Assembly: GCA_040388605.1 (NCBI GenBank)
Contig: JAZKBN010000003.1
Coordinates: 20,023-84,022, forward strand
Direction: 5' to 3'
Source of the DNA: JAZKBN01 sp040388605
GTDB lineage: Bacteria > Bacteroidota > Bacteroidia > Cytophagales > Flexibacteraceae
DNA length: 64,000 nt
Under the pieces are notes generated by a model. That model was not told where the DNA came from. It did no database searches and worked only from the letters and a program-made list of their open reading frames with translations. Positions 27,935 through 37,415 of this stretch are shown in pieces. Position 1 is the first letter of the stretch; each line of letters starts with the position of its first letter. The position numbers and the translations under genes are program-made.

Positions 27935-29878
27935 TCAGCGCGTTATTTTGGCCTTAGCTGAACCGGAAGTAATTCTTTCCCTGAAATAAAGCTTGCGAAC
28001 TGCTTCCGCAATACCTTTTGGGTCGAAACCGCATTCGGCATGCAGTTCTAATTGTTCGCCGTGCTCAACAATGCGATCCGGAATTCCGAGTCGGGTTACG
28101 CGGGCAGAATACCCGTTGTCGGCCATAAATTCAAGAACAGCGCTTCCTATGCCACCCTGTATGCAGCCGTCTTCAACGGTTACAACCTTATCGAACTTTG
28201 AAAAGACCTCATGCAGCAAGGCCTCATCAAGGGGCTTGGCAAAGCGCATATCGTAATGAGCAGGGTTAACACCGTCTTTTTCAAGCATTTCGCAGGCTTC
28301 AGGAACATAATTGCCTATATGGCCTAAGGTAAGAATTGCGAGTTCTTCACCGTCTTTAACCATGCGACCTTTACCTACTTCAATTTCTTCGAAAGGCATT
28401 TGCCATACCGGCATAACTCCTTCGCCACGGGGATAGCGAATACTGTATGGTCCGTTATACAACGTAGCGCTGTACATCAGGTTGCGCAGCTCCTGCTCGT
28501 TCATAGGTGCGCTTACAACCATATTTGGTATGCAACGCATATAGGCAATGTCGTATGCACCGTGGTGGGTTGGTCCGTCGGCACCTGCGAAGCCGGCCCT
28601 GTCGAGGCAGAAAATTACGTGCAGGTTTTGAAGAGCAACGTCGTGTATTACCTGGTCGTAAGCACGTTGCATGAAGCTGCTGTAGATATTGCAGAAAGGT
28701 ACAAGGCCCCTTGTTGACATACCGGCAGAGAAGGTAACAGCATGTTGCTCTGCAATACCAACATCAAATGCCCGGTCAGGCATTTCTTTCATCATGATAT
28801 TGAGCGAGCAACCGGATGGCATTGCAGGAGTAATGCCTACAATACGATCGTCGGCCTTGGCAAGCTCAACTATGCTTTTCCCGAAAACATCCTGGTATTT
28901 AGGAGGCTGCGGGGTTTCGTGGTGCTTCTTATATATGATGCCGGTTATTTTATCGAACTTACCGGGGGCATGCCAACGAACCTGGTCTGCTTCTGCTGGC
29001 GCATAGCCTTTTCCTTTAACGGTAAGCACATGCAGTATTTTCGGGCCGGGAATGGCCTTTAAATCGTTCATTACGTGGGCAAGGTGCTCCACGTCATGGC
29101 CGTCAACCGGGCCGAAATAGCGTAGGTTCAGGCCTTCGAAAAGATTGCTTTGGCTAAGCAGCGAAGCTTTTAATCCGTTTTCAATTTTCGCCGCAATTTC
29201 CTGGGCATTGGGCCCGAAGCGGCTAATTTTACCCAGGAGGTTCCAGACTTCTTTGCGCACTTTATTATAGGTGCGCGATGTGGTAATATCCACAAGGTAG
29301 TCTTTCAGTGCCCCCACATTAGGGTCTATGGCCATGCAGTTGTCGTTAAGCACAATCAGCAGGTTGCTGTTGCTTACGCCTGCGTGGTTCATACCTTCAA
29401 AAGCAAGACCTGCGGTCATTGAGCCATCGCCTATAACGGCAATGTGCTGCCTGTCTTTTTCGTTCTGCACCGATGAGGCTACAGCCATGCCCAGCGCTGC
29501 CGAAATGGAAGTGCTGCTATGCCCTACCCCAAAGGTATCATATTCACTTTCCTTGCGTTTAGGGAATCCGCTGAGGCCACCGTAAATGCGGTTGCTGTGA
29601 AATTGATCTCTGCGGCCGGTAAGTATTTTATGCCCGTAGGCCTGGTGGCCCACATCCCAGACCAATTGGTCGTAGGGTGTATTAAAAGCGTAATGCAGTG
29701 CCACAGTAAGCTCTACCGTGCCGAGATTTGCGCCAAAATGTCCGCCGAAAACGGAAACGGAATCAATGATATATTGGCGGAGTTCATCGGCCAAGGGTCG
29801 CAGTTCCGCTAAATCCAGCCTGCGTAAATCTTCAGGCGATTGAATGCGGGACAGCAACTTTCCGGGAGTTATTATCAT
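27935..29878 (-). CDS. dxs: 1-deoxy-D-xylulose-5-phosphate synthase
   Basis: Dxs is the thiamine-diphosphate enzyme that condenses pyruvate and glyceraldehyde 3-phosphate, the first step of the MEP route to isoprenoids. The 647-residue length is normal. The N-terminal half shows HFGANLGTVELTVALHY, WDVGHQAYGHKILTGR, the ThDP/Mg motif GDGSMTAGLAFEGMNHAG, and the later YFGPVDGHDVEHL. The transketolase-like second half has FDVGIAEQHAVTFSAGM with the catalytic glutamate. A Bacteroidota-typical start MIITPGKLLSRI is used. It appears monocistronic, flanked by terminators on both sides. Confidence 0.95.
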   Translation of the reverse strand: MIITPGKLLSRIQSPEDLRRLDLAELRPLADELRQYIIDSVSVFGGHFGANLGTVELTVALHYAFNTPYDQLVWDVGHQAYGHKILTGRRDQFHSNRIYGGLSGFPKRKESEYDTFGVGHSSTSISAALGMAVASSVQNEKDRQHIAVIGDGSMTAGLAFEGMNHAGVSNSNLLIVLNDNCMAIDPNVGALKDYLVDITTSRTYNKVRKEVWNLLGKISRFGPNAQEIAAKIENGLKASLLSQSNLFEGLNLRYFGPVDGHDVEHLAHVMNDLKAIPGPKILHVLTVKGKGYAPAEADQVRWHAPGKFDKITGIIYKKHHETPQPPKYQDVFGKSIVELAKADDRIVGITPAMPSGCSLNIMMKEMPDRAFDVGIAEQHAVTFSAGMSTRGLVPFCNIYSSFMQRAYDQVIHDVALQNLHVIFCLDRAGFAGADGPTHHGAYDIAYMRCIPNMVVSAPMNEQELRNLMYSATLYNGPYSIRYPRGEGVMPVWQMPFEEIEVGKGRMVKDGEELAILTLGHIGNYVPEACEMLEKDGVNPAHYDMRFAKPLDEALLHEVFSKFDKVVTVEDGCIQGGIGSAVLEFMADNGYSARVTRLGIPDRIVEHGEQLELHAECGFDPKGIAEAVRKLYFRERITSGSAKAKITR

Positions 29879-30131
29879 AAGGCTATTATTTCCGGGCGCA
29901 GGCTCAGTTAAGTAAAACCTGTGATTTTAAGGAAAAACACAGTAAAGTTAAATTAAAACTGCAAACCGAGTTCAAAAAATATACCGGCCGGCCTTTTTAA
30001 CTTTAGTTTAACTAAACACAGGGCAGGAATGTTGAAAAAACATTATCCCTTTTTATAATTCTCAAATGCAACCTGCAGGGTAAATCATGACTGAAACATT
30101 CCGAAACATATAGGCTTCGTAGCTTTATAAA
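29879..30131. other. Non-coding gap upstream of dxs
   Basis: No gene is supported here. It is AT-rich and must carry the dxs promoter on the minus strand, but I see no good TTG/TAnnTTTG pair. Confidence 0.4.
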
Positions 30132-30170
30132 AATCAAAAGCCGTCAGATAATATCCGACGGCTTTTGATT
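30132..30170 (-). terminator. Terminator of the GEVED/PKD repeat gene
   Basis: A perfect 14-bp stem (30132-30145 with 30157-30170) with an 11-nt loop begins about 26 bases after the minus-strand stop. A T-rich run follows on the minus strand. Confidence 0.8.
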
Positions 30171-30196
30171 TTTATTAGACATTATGAACATAATGC

Positions 30197-33100
30197 CTAT
30201 TCTATAACCAGCTTATGTATTGTAATGCCTGAACCTGTTTGCATACGCAGCAAGTAAAGCCCTTTTGCCAAATTCCCCAGGTCTATTTCACGATTAATTT
30301 GGCTCACTGCTTTTTCGCTTCCAAACCAGACAAGCTGGCCTGTGGGGCTGTAAACCAGTATTTCAGCATCGGAAACAGTTGGTAAGTTCGCAGATATATG
30401 GAACAGGCCTGAACCCGGATTCGGGAAAATGCTTAGGAGGTTCTTTGGTTTAGCTGTCGAAATTCCGGTAACATTAATAACAGAATAATCTTCTGCCTGC
30501 CCGTACTGCGGAGCTGCACAGGGGTTGGAATTGTTTGGGGAGTAAACAAAGTCATCCTGCACACGCAGCCTTACCGGGTGGCCTGCCGCAAAGTTTTCAG
30601 GTACGGTGAAATTCACAGAAACAATACCGGTTACGTTATTAAGATCTGCAATTTGCTCCACGCCTTCAAAGCTTCCGTTGCCGTTATAGTCAATCCAGGC
30701 TTTAATGTTTTCATGACCTTCAACTTTAACAGTAATTACTGCCTGCTCCCCTGCGCTGAGCTCAGCGCTGCTTTGGCATGTAAAATCACGATAGCCTTCT
30801 TCGGCAGTGCCGGATGAAACGCTTATGCCACCTAATGTAACATTACGGATACCAATTGGTTCAGGCATCACACTGTTAGCAGCAACCGGGTAGCATGCAG
30901 CCGGTACCGGTCCGTTAAAGCCGGAAACATGAATGTAAGAAGTCCTGACAAGGCTGTCGGCACCGGTTGCATTTAATGCAATCAGCTTTACGGTGTAAGT
31001 ACCGGCATTGGTATAGGTATGCTCAGGATTGGTTTCAACAGAGGTTTCCCCGTCGCCGAAACGCCAAAGGTAAGTAGCAGTCAGGTTGCGGGTTTTGTTT
31101 AAAAACCTGATATAGCCGTTACATGATGTACTGTCAAAAGCAATGAAAGCAGCGCCCGGTAAAGTGTTGGCAGCTGCGCTTACAATAACTGCAAAATCAA
31201 CAGCGTTGCCGCCTCCAATATCATTACATGGGCCTTCAACTTCACCGTTGGCATTGCTCAACAGCCGTGCGCGCAGGGCAACGCCGGTTGTTGCGTAAGC
31301 AGGAACTGTAATACTGCCGCTGTGTGCTGTTCCTGTATTATTAAATGTAATCACCCGTTCATCGGTTCCGAAAGTGCCATTGTTATTCCAATCTATATAA
31401 CATGCCACTTCTAAAGCGCTGTGGGCGGTTGTGGCTGTTAAGGTATAGGTACTGTTAATTTCTACCCGGGCTTGCTGAGAACAGGCCTTGTCGGCATAAA
31501 CCCCTATGGTGGCATTACCTATAAGCCCTGCAAGTGAATACCTGGTTATGCCCGTTAAAATATCGTTTACCATAGCCGGCCTGCATGAGGTGGGAATTAA
31601 GCCCCTGCCGGAAGTAAATATTACGTAATTGAGCCGTGTTAAAGAATCTGCCCCGAATGCATTGCGTACCCTGAGCTTCACTGAGTAAGTGCCGGGTGAA
31701 TTGTAGCTGTGCACAGGATTTGTAAGTGTTGAATAAGTTCCGTCGCCGAAATCCCAAAAATATTCAGCAGGAACATTCCGGCTCGAATCACGGAAAGTTA
31801 CAACGCCTGTGCAGGATAGGTTGGAAGAAGCATCGAACCTTGCAACCGGGGCGGCTCTTGGTGAAGCAACCATGATTGCAAAATCTTCGGAATGGCCTAC
31901 ATTAAGCTGAGAGCAAATTATAAAGTCAAAATTATTATCAAGCACCACGTGAACCCTGAGGGGTTCAGTTGAAACAGCGTAAGCAGGTATAAAGATGTTT
32001 TTTGTAAAGTTGCGCGTTGAATAAGAAAATGCTCCGTCGAAAGTGCGTGCAACGGTTTCGCTTTCGGTGAATATTCCGTCGGCATTCCAGTCTATATACA
32101 CGCCTATTTGCGCATCTTGGGCAGTTTTAACATTAAGGGAGTAAAAATTACCTGCAGTTACGTTTGCAGAGGCATAGCAGGTGTGATCAGTATATTGGTA
32201 TTTGCCGGTATCGCTTGTATAAGCCAAATCGGCCAATGTGAAACCAATCAAATCAGGATTATTAAAGCGCCCTGATATACCATTTGTACATGCGCTTGGG
32301 CGCACAGCAGACGGTGGTAATACAGTTACGTAGTTTTGCTGCGTTAGTGAATCTGCACCGCTTTCGTTGGTAACCTTAAGCTTAACAGTATAAGTGCCGG
32401 GCTGAGCATAAGTATGCACCGGGTTTGTTTCGGTACTTGTAAAACCGTCTCCAAAGTTCCAAAACCGGGTTACAGGAACATTGGTGCTGTTATCTGTAAA
32501 ACTTACTGCAGGGTTGCAGGACCTGGTATTATTTACGCTAAACCTTGCCACAGGTCTTACCTGGGTGGTCCTTACAATAATCGGGTAATCTTCAACCTCG
32601 CCACGGATTGGGCCGCATACAGGTATTGTGCCAAAGAAATCTGTAAACTGGTGCTCAATAACGCGCATGCGAATGGGAACATTTCTTACAGCATCTAAGG
32701 GAATTGTAACCCTTTGGTCATTTGTGATGCCTGATGTATGCAGTATTTTTTCGTTTGTGGTTGGCCACTCATCCAAACTGCCGCTGTTATTCCAGTCAAT
32801 ATAAACGCCTACATAGCTGGTCCCGGGCCCGTTGTTACCCGGCTGAGATCTTATCGACAGGGTATATGTTGAGCCTGCTATAACTTCAGTACCCCTGCAG
32901 GCAAATTCAGTATATCTGTTGACAGCGGAAACTGTTTCATTATTGATACCTGCAAATATTACAGATTGAATACCATCAATGCTGCTTTGTGCATTCACGG
33001 TTGGCTCACAGGCATTTCGCATAACCTGCGGTGAAGTCACTTTAACTTCAGTAACAAAGGTATCGGCACCTATTGCATTGGCTACAACAAGCATGGACAG

Positions 33101-35278
33101 GTAAGTTCCGGGTAAAGAATATGCATGTGTAACACTTTTTGCACCGTTATTAATAAAAGTTCCGTCTCCAAAAATCCAGTTCCGGAACAAGGGCATATTT
33201 GTTGAATTATCGTCAAAAGCAACATTTTCACCGGTGCATGCCCTCAGGGTTGATACAGAATAATTAGCTACAGGGGCAATGGTTGGCGAGCGCAAAATAA
33301 TTGCATAGTCTTCGCTTTGACCTAATATGCTGCCGCAAGGCGCGGCAGAGCCGCCTAATTGCTGGTCGCTTACCGCAACTACCCGTAAACGAACCGGAAC
33401 ATCGCGGGGGAAATCGGCAGGCAATGTAAAGTTTGTGAAGTTCTGGTTATACCTGGCGCCCCAGGAAAAAATGCGCTCGGCCAATGAAAATGTACCGTTT
33501 GTATCATAATCAATATAAATAGCTCCAAACTCTGTGCTTGTACCGGTCCATACGCCAATTTCAATTTGTTCTTCAGGCACTACAGGTATCAGCTGCAGGC
33601 AGCTGAAATCCTGGTAACCCACGCTGCCGTTTGCGCTGTTATTTAAAAACTGAGGCAGCGATGGTACCCTGATTCTGAACCCCGTAATGCCATAGTTGCA
33701 GCACCAGTCAGGGCTTGTTTCAGCATAGCAGCTCGGGGTTACACCGCCTTTATAAAATGCGATGTATCTGTTTTTTGTAAGTGTGGCACTGCCTATGCTG
33801 TTAACGGCTGTAAGACTTACATTGTAAAAACCGGGAGCGGCATAAGTGTGTGTTGTTTCGTAGCCTGTGACATGTGCTGTTTCACCATCGCCGAAATCCC
33901 AAATCAGGCTGTCGACAGGGCTGCTTGCAGTATACGTAAAAGTATGTGCCCCAGTGCAGTAAAAATTTTGGGTATCAGCGCTAAAGCTGACTTCAGGGAG
34001 CTCAGTATTGGGTATTATAGTCAGGCCATAATCCTGCACGAAACCGGTTGCAAGGTTAATACAAGCATTGACAGTTGAGCCCACAAAATCTGTAACAAAA
34101 CGAACGCGGAGAGGTGTATTTTCAACAGCGCTTCTCGGTAACTGAACAACTGTGCTGAACCGGCCACGCTGGTTGGGCATACTGAATATAATTTCACTGT
34201 CGGCGAAAGCGCCGTTATTATCGTAGTCAATCCAAACTTTTATATTTTGCCCGAACTGCTGGTTAACAAAACCCGATACATTCATACGTGAGCCTGATGT
34301 GGCAGTTGCCTGGTACCTGCAGCTATAATCATTATAACCTGAAGGTGCAGGCGCCCCAATTGTGTTTACCTGCCCAAACCGAATATTTCTGAGGGTGTAA
34401 TTGCAGCATGCTCCTGCAATAACAGGAGTGCATAATGCAGCTATGGGCGCAGCTCCGTTAAAATGCACAATGCCGGTTTTGGTAATTACAGAGCTTCCGT
34501 TGGCATTGGTTGTAGTTAATTTAACTGAATAAGTTCCCCGGGAACTGTATATATGAACAGGGTTAGACTCTGCGGAGGTTGCCCCGTCGCCGAAATCCCA
34601 GGCATAGGTTTGAGGAAAATTCATGCTTAGGTCCGTAAAACGGACAGTACCGGTACAGGTTATGCTGTCAGCTGTTGTAAAATTGGCGACAGGAGGCAGG
34701 GAGTTTGAAGTAATAACTATAGCATAATCCTGGTACTGCCCGAATACAGGTCTTCCGCAGGGCACAGGTACTTCAACAGAGCTTAAATCTGATGCAAACC
34801 TGATTCTCAGCGGAACGCCTATGACAGCACTTTCAGGGAAAACTAAAAAGCCGTTATGCACTTTGGCAGAATTACCTGAGAAAATAAGCTCGTTGCTCTC
34901 GAAGACTGCATTATTATTCAGATCTGCCCAAACGCGTACATTTTCATCTGCTATATCACCGTTGGTGATGCTTAGGGCATAACTTATTCCTGCTGTAACA
35001 TTTATATTCCTGTTAACACAGGTAAAATCTCTATAGCCCGGCATGCTGTCGGTGGTAAATTCAGCGGAATATGTGCCCAGCCTGATGCCGAATATACCGG
35101 TATGAAAATCTGAAGCCGATGGATCTGAAGCGTTGCCGGGTATGCATGCCGCCGGTGGGCATTGCGCCCGGGCATAGGCGTTAAAGATTATTAAGTGAGA
35201 TAGCAACAGGAGTAAAACCTTGCATTCCCGTTTAAAAATTGAATTCAACCTGTTGAACGTAAACATTGAAATTTGCAT
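30197..35278 (-). CDS. Secreted GEVED/PKD repeat protein with T9SS type A sorting domain
   Basis: This 1693-residue protein is a predicted T9SS cargo. A signal peptide (VLLLLLSHLIIFNAYARA) leads into a tandem array. I count seven GEVED-like domains, each with an acidic Asp-rich loop such as VWIDYDNNGAFADSE or AWIDYNGNGSFEGVE and a C-terminal GQxEDY-like end. They alternate with six PKD domains, each with the hallmark WDFGDG or a variant (IWDFGDG, NWIFGDG, FWNFGDG, LWRFGDG). The last about 75 residues form a T9SS type A sorting domain: SIFPNPGSGLFHIS, then LVYSPTGQLVW and LAKGLYLLRM. Each module contains cysteines suitable for disulfides. It probably acts at the cell surface in adhesion or binding, but the ligand is unknown. 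Confidence 0.88.
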   Translation of the reverse strand: MQISMFTFNRLNSIFKRECKVLLLLLSHLIIFNAYARAQCPPAACIPGNASDPSASDFHTGIFGIRLGTYSAEFTTDSMPGYRDFTCVNRNINVTAGISYALSITNGDIADENVRVWADLNNNAVFESNELIFSGNSAKVHNGFLVFPESAVIGVPLRIRFASDLSSVEVPVPCGRPVFGQYQDYAIVITSNSLPPVANFTTADSITCTGTVRFTDLSMNFPQTYAWDFGDGATSAESNPVHIYSSRGTYSVKLTTTNANGSSVITKTGIVHFNGAAPIAALCTPVIAGACCNYTLRNIRFGQVNTIGAPAPSGYNDYSCRYQATATSGSRMNVSGFVNQQFGQNIKVWIDYDNNGAFADSEIIFSMPNQRGRFSTVVQLPRSAVENTPLRVRFVTDFVGSTVNACINLATGFVQDYGLTIIPNTELPEVSFSADTQNFYCTGAHTFTYTASSPVDSLIWDFGDGETAHVTGYETTHTYAAPGFYNVSLTAVNSIGSATLTKNRYIAFYKGGVTPSCYAETSPDWCCNYGITGFRIRVPSLPQFLNNSANGSVGYQDFSCLQLIPVVPEEQIEIGVWTGTSTEFGAIYIDYDTNGTFSLAERIFSWGARYNQNFTNFTLPADFPRDVPVRLRVVAVSDQQLGGSAAPCGSILGQSEDYAIILRSPTIAPVANYSVSTLRACTGENVAFDDNSTNMPLFRNWIFGDGTFINNGAKSVTHAYSLPGTYLSMLVVANAIGADTFVTEVKVTSPQVMRNACEPTVNAQSSIDGIQSVIFAGINNETVSAVNRYTEFACRGTEVIAGSTYTLSIRSQPGNNGPGTSYVGVYIDWNNSGSLDEWPTTNEKILHTSGITNDQRVTIPLDAVRNVPIRMRVIEHQFTDFFGTIPVCGPIRGEVEDYPIIVRTTQVRPVARFSVNNTRSCNPAVSFTDNSTNVPVTRFWNFGDGFTSTETNPVHTYAQPGTYTVKLKVTNESGADSLTQQNYVTVLPPSAVRPSACTNGISGRFNNPDLIGFTLADLAYTSDTGKYQYTDHTCYASANVTAGNFYSLNVKTAQDAQIGVYIDWNADGIFTESETVARTFDGAFSYSTRNFTKNIFIPAYAVSTEPLRVHVVLDNNFDFIICSQLNVGHSEDFAIMVASPRAAPVARFDASSNLSCTGVVTFRDSSRNVPAEYFWDFGDGTYSTLTNPVHSYNSPGTYSVKLRVRNAFGADSLTRLNYVIFTSGRGLIPTSCRPAMVNDILTGITRYSLAGLIGNATIGVYADKACSQQARVEINSTYTLTATTAHSALEVACYIDWNNNGTFGTDERVITFNNTGTAHSGSITVPAYATTGVALRARLLSNANGEVEGPCNDIGGGNAVDFAVIVSAAANTLPGAAFIAFDSTSCNGYIRFLNKTRNLTATYLWRFGDGETSVETNPEHTYTNAGTYTVKLIALNATGADSLVRTSYIHVSGFNGPVPAACYPVAANSVMPEPIGIRNVTLGGISVSSGTAEEGYRDFTCQSSAELSAGEQAVITVKVEGHENIKAWIDYNGNGSFEGVEQIADLNNVTGIVSVNFTVPENFAAGHPVRLRVQDDFVYSPNNSNPCAAPQYGQAEDYSVINVTGISTAKPKNLLSIFPNPGSGLFHISANLPTVSDAEILVYSPTGQLVWFGSEKAVSQINREIDLGNLAKGLYLLRMQTGSGITIHKLVIE

Positions 35279-35915
35279 ATAAAATTAAGATTAGGTGGTT
35301 ATGCATGGTTAAAATCAATCATGCACCGGCATTGTAAAAACTCCATGCTACATAAAATGAGACACCGGAGGCATAAATAAATGTTTAGTGCCAAAAAAAG
35401 GCCTAATAATTTAACAATAGATCAGGCTAACCCTGAAACAGATATAAATATGAACAAAGCTAAATTACACTTTCCGGAATTGCAAAGAATTCAGGTTTTA
35501 AACATCCCTTGTTTTCAGTTTTTGAGTTCAAAAATTAAATGCTATTTGGTTTGAGCGCATTTATTGCCGGTTCCCTGAAAGATTCAAAAGCTGTATCAGA
35601 GCCTTGCACTTACCGAGTGGGGATTATGGCTGTTCCTTGTTCGGGTATTGGTTCAAATCCCGAAAAGCATGGCCCTGGCCTTCCGGGTTCAATTGCCCAA
35701 GGTCAGTTTTTTATTCTTTCAGAAGTAAAAAACAGAGTATTTATTCAGGTCTTAATAGGTTTGCACGCAGCATTAAATAATCACTGAGGTTTTGAGCCTA
35801 ATAGTTTGGCCGGGGCATTTAGCAACCTTAATAGTAAACCCTACAGCTTCTGTTAAATAAGCCGGCATTTCTTTATCTCTTTTTCCGGCTTATGGAGTAC
35901 AAGGCTGCAATCCTT
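35279..35915. other. 637-bp gap without a convincing gene
   Basis: It lies between two minus-strand genes and should hold the promoter of the GEVED/PKD gene and the end of the kinase transcript. An 82-codon plus-strand frame (35539-35787) has no recognisable family and reads like chance coding. A short stretch near 35645-35665 resembles a tRNA T-arm, but no cloverleaf can be formed around it. A weak hairpin sits at 35857-35893. Confidence 0.45.
35857..35893 (-). terminator. Possible terminator of the ter cluster
   Basis: ATAAGCCGG (35857-35865) pairs with CCGGCTTAT (35885-35893) across a 19-nt loop, about 20 bases after the kinase stop. The following T run is short, so this is weak. Confidence 0.4.
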
Positions 35916-37415
35916 TTATTTTACAACTATCTGGATAACAGCAACCCTTCCCCCTTCACCGGAAGCAAGTAAAAGCTGTTGGCCGTCGTAAAGCTCAACC
36001 TGTGTACCGGGCGGATATGCCTGCTTTTTGCCTACATCGGCTAAATCGGGCATTTTTTGGTTTACGAAAGACCAGGTACTGCCCTTTTGGACAAAATACC
36101 CCAATGGCTTTTGCTGCTCAGGCGTTAAATGTTCGTTCGGGAAAATATTGTTATAAGCATGCCATGCATATAAATACTGGTCTTTATAAACCATAAGCCT
36201 GTAATTATCAGGCTTATAACTACCGGCTACCCGGCTTGAGTAAAAGTTAATTACAGGCAGCGAACCGGCAAACGCTGTTCCGCAATAAGGGCATTTAGGG
36301 CTTTGGGAATTATCGAAAACAAACCACTTTTGGCTGCAGGAATTGTTAGAACATGGCTGCAATAAATCGGTTGTCCTAACAAGGGCTATTTCCCAATCGT
36401 TGGCACTGGGCCGTTCGTGCTGGTTATGCAGGCCGGTAATAAAGGCCCGTTCAAATAATGGCTTCAGGTGCGGACCGGCAATTGAATAAGGCAACTTATT
36501 TACATCGGCCCAAGGCAAAGAGCTGGGTTTAACATCGTTCAGGTTGGGCCTGTTGCTTTTGTCAGATGGGTGCTCCACAAAAAGTGCCTTTACCCCCATG
36601 CCCAGCTCTTCATCTGTGGCAGGGTCCTGGGCATGTATTTTACCCCCGCGAAGCGGGTGCCTGAAAAACAGGTACATATATACCAAAACTGCGAGCGCAT
36701 GCTGATCAGTATACCGGCTTGGAAGCTTTTTCTTAGGGTCAGTTTTTTGGAGGTTTTGGGTTTCAACTACCTCAGGCGCTATAAAGTCAGGGGTGCCAAC
36801 CACATCCGGCGGATATTTACCGGGTACCACAAGGCCATCTACATCTATGATTGTAGCCGAACCGGTAACGGGGTCAACAAGCACGTTTTTATAAGAAAGA
36901 TCTGAATGCGCGAGACCGGCTGCATGCAGGCGCCTTACCGCGCGCGACAATTGTATGCAGATTCTTAGATACCTGCGCAAATCACCCTTTTCCCGCGGAT
37001 CAAGAAAACGGTTTTGGTTACTGGCCGATGCAAACCATTTGCCTTCTTTCTCCCTGCCCTTGATTTTGAGCATGTCGTTATTGGTAGATCCGTATTCAAA
37101 GAAAAAGGTCTTTGAATAAAAGGGGGCGGTTATGCCCAGCTTACCATCATACTCCACCACTTTCATGGGCCAGCAGAATTTATCTTTCCAGTAATCACCG
37201 CCGTTCATATTGAACAGGTTATCACGGTACCGGCCGCAAATACTTTCAAGGCGCTCACGGGCAGTATAATCCTGCTTGTTGCGGAAAAAGGCAACAACGT
37301 AATCCTTATTAGGGCTGAAGTAAACATCTTTCATGCCACCCGCACCACGGATTTCATCAACAAATTCTACAGGCGTTCCGTCGAGAGCCCGAATACGGAT
37401 TATTTTAGCTGACAT
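35916..37415 (-). CDS. TerY-P type protein kinase with C-terminal zinc ribbon
   Basis: The 499-residue cytoplasmic protein has an N-terminal eukaryotic-like kinase domain. The nucleotide-binding region is GAGGMKDVYFSPNKDYVVAFF. The catalytic loop HSDLSYKN covers residues 170-177 (Asp172, Asn177) and the metal-binding DVDG lies at 191-194 in place of DFG. VVGTPDFIAPEV follows as the activation-segment end. A CX4C...CX2C zinc ribbon (Cys355, Cys360, Cys375, Cys378) follows the kinase, then a C-terminal beta-rich domain of about 100 residues. The gene overlaps the PP2C gene by 11 bases, so the two are translationally linked. Kinase, PP2C and vWA genes together define the TerY-P phosphorylation triad known from comparative genomics of Ter systems. 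The targets are unknown; the vWA or TerD proteins are plausible. Confidence 0.87.
   Translation of the reverse strand: MSAKIIRIRALDGTPVEFVDEIRGAGGMKDVYFSPNKDYVVAFFRNKQDYTARERLESICGRYRDNLFNMNGGDYWKDKFCWPMKVVEYDGKLGITAPFYSKTFFFEYGSTNNDMLKIKGREKEGKWFASASNQNRFLDPREKGDLRRYLRICIQLSRAVRRLHAAGLAHSDLSYKNVLVDPVTGSATIIDVDGLVVPGKYPPDVVGTPDFIAPEVVETQNLQKTDPKKKLPSRYTDQHALAVLVYMYLFFRHPLRGGKIHAQDPATDEELGMGVKALFVEHPSDKSNRPNLNDVKPSSLPWADVNKLPYSIAGPHLKPLFERAFITGLHNQHERPSANDWEIALVRTTDLLQPCSNNSCSQKWFVFDNSQSPKCPYCGTAFAGSLPVINFYSSRVAGSYKPDNYRLMVYKDQYLYAWHAYNNIFPNEHLTPEQQKPLGYFVQKGSTWSFVNQKMPDLADVGKKQAYPPGTQVELYDGQQLLLASGEGGRVAVIQIVVK

Noticed and set aside
35539..35787. 82-codon plus-strand open frame and a tRNA T-arm-like stretch (GGTTCAAATCCCG) inside it
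   Set aside because: No cloverleaf, acceptor stem or anticodon arm can be drawn around the stretch, and the peptide resembles no family. Treated as chance.
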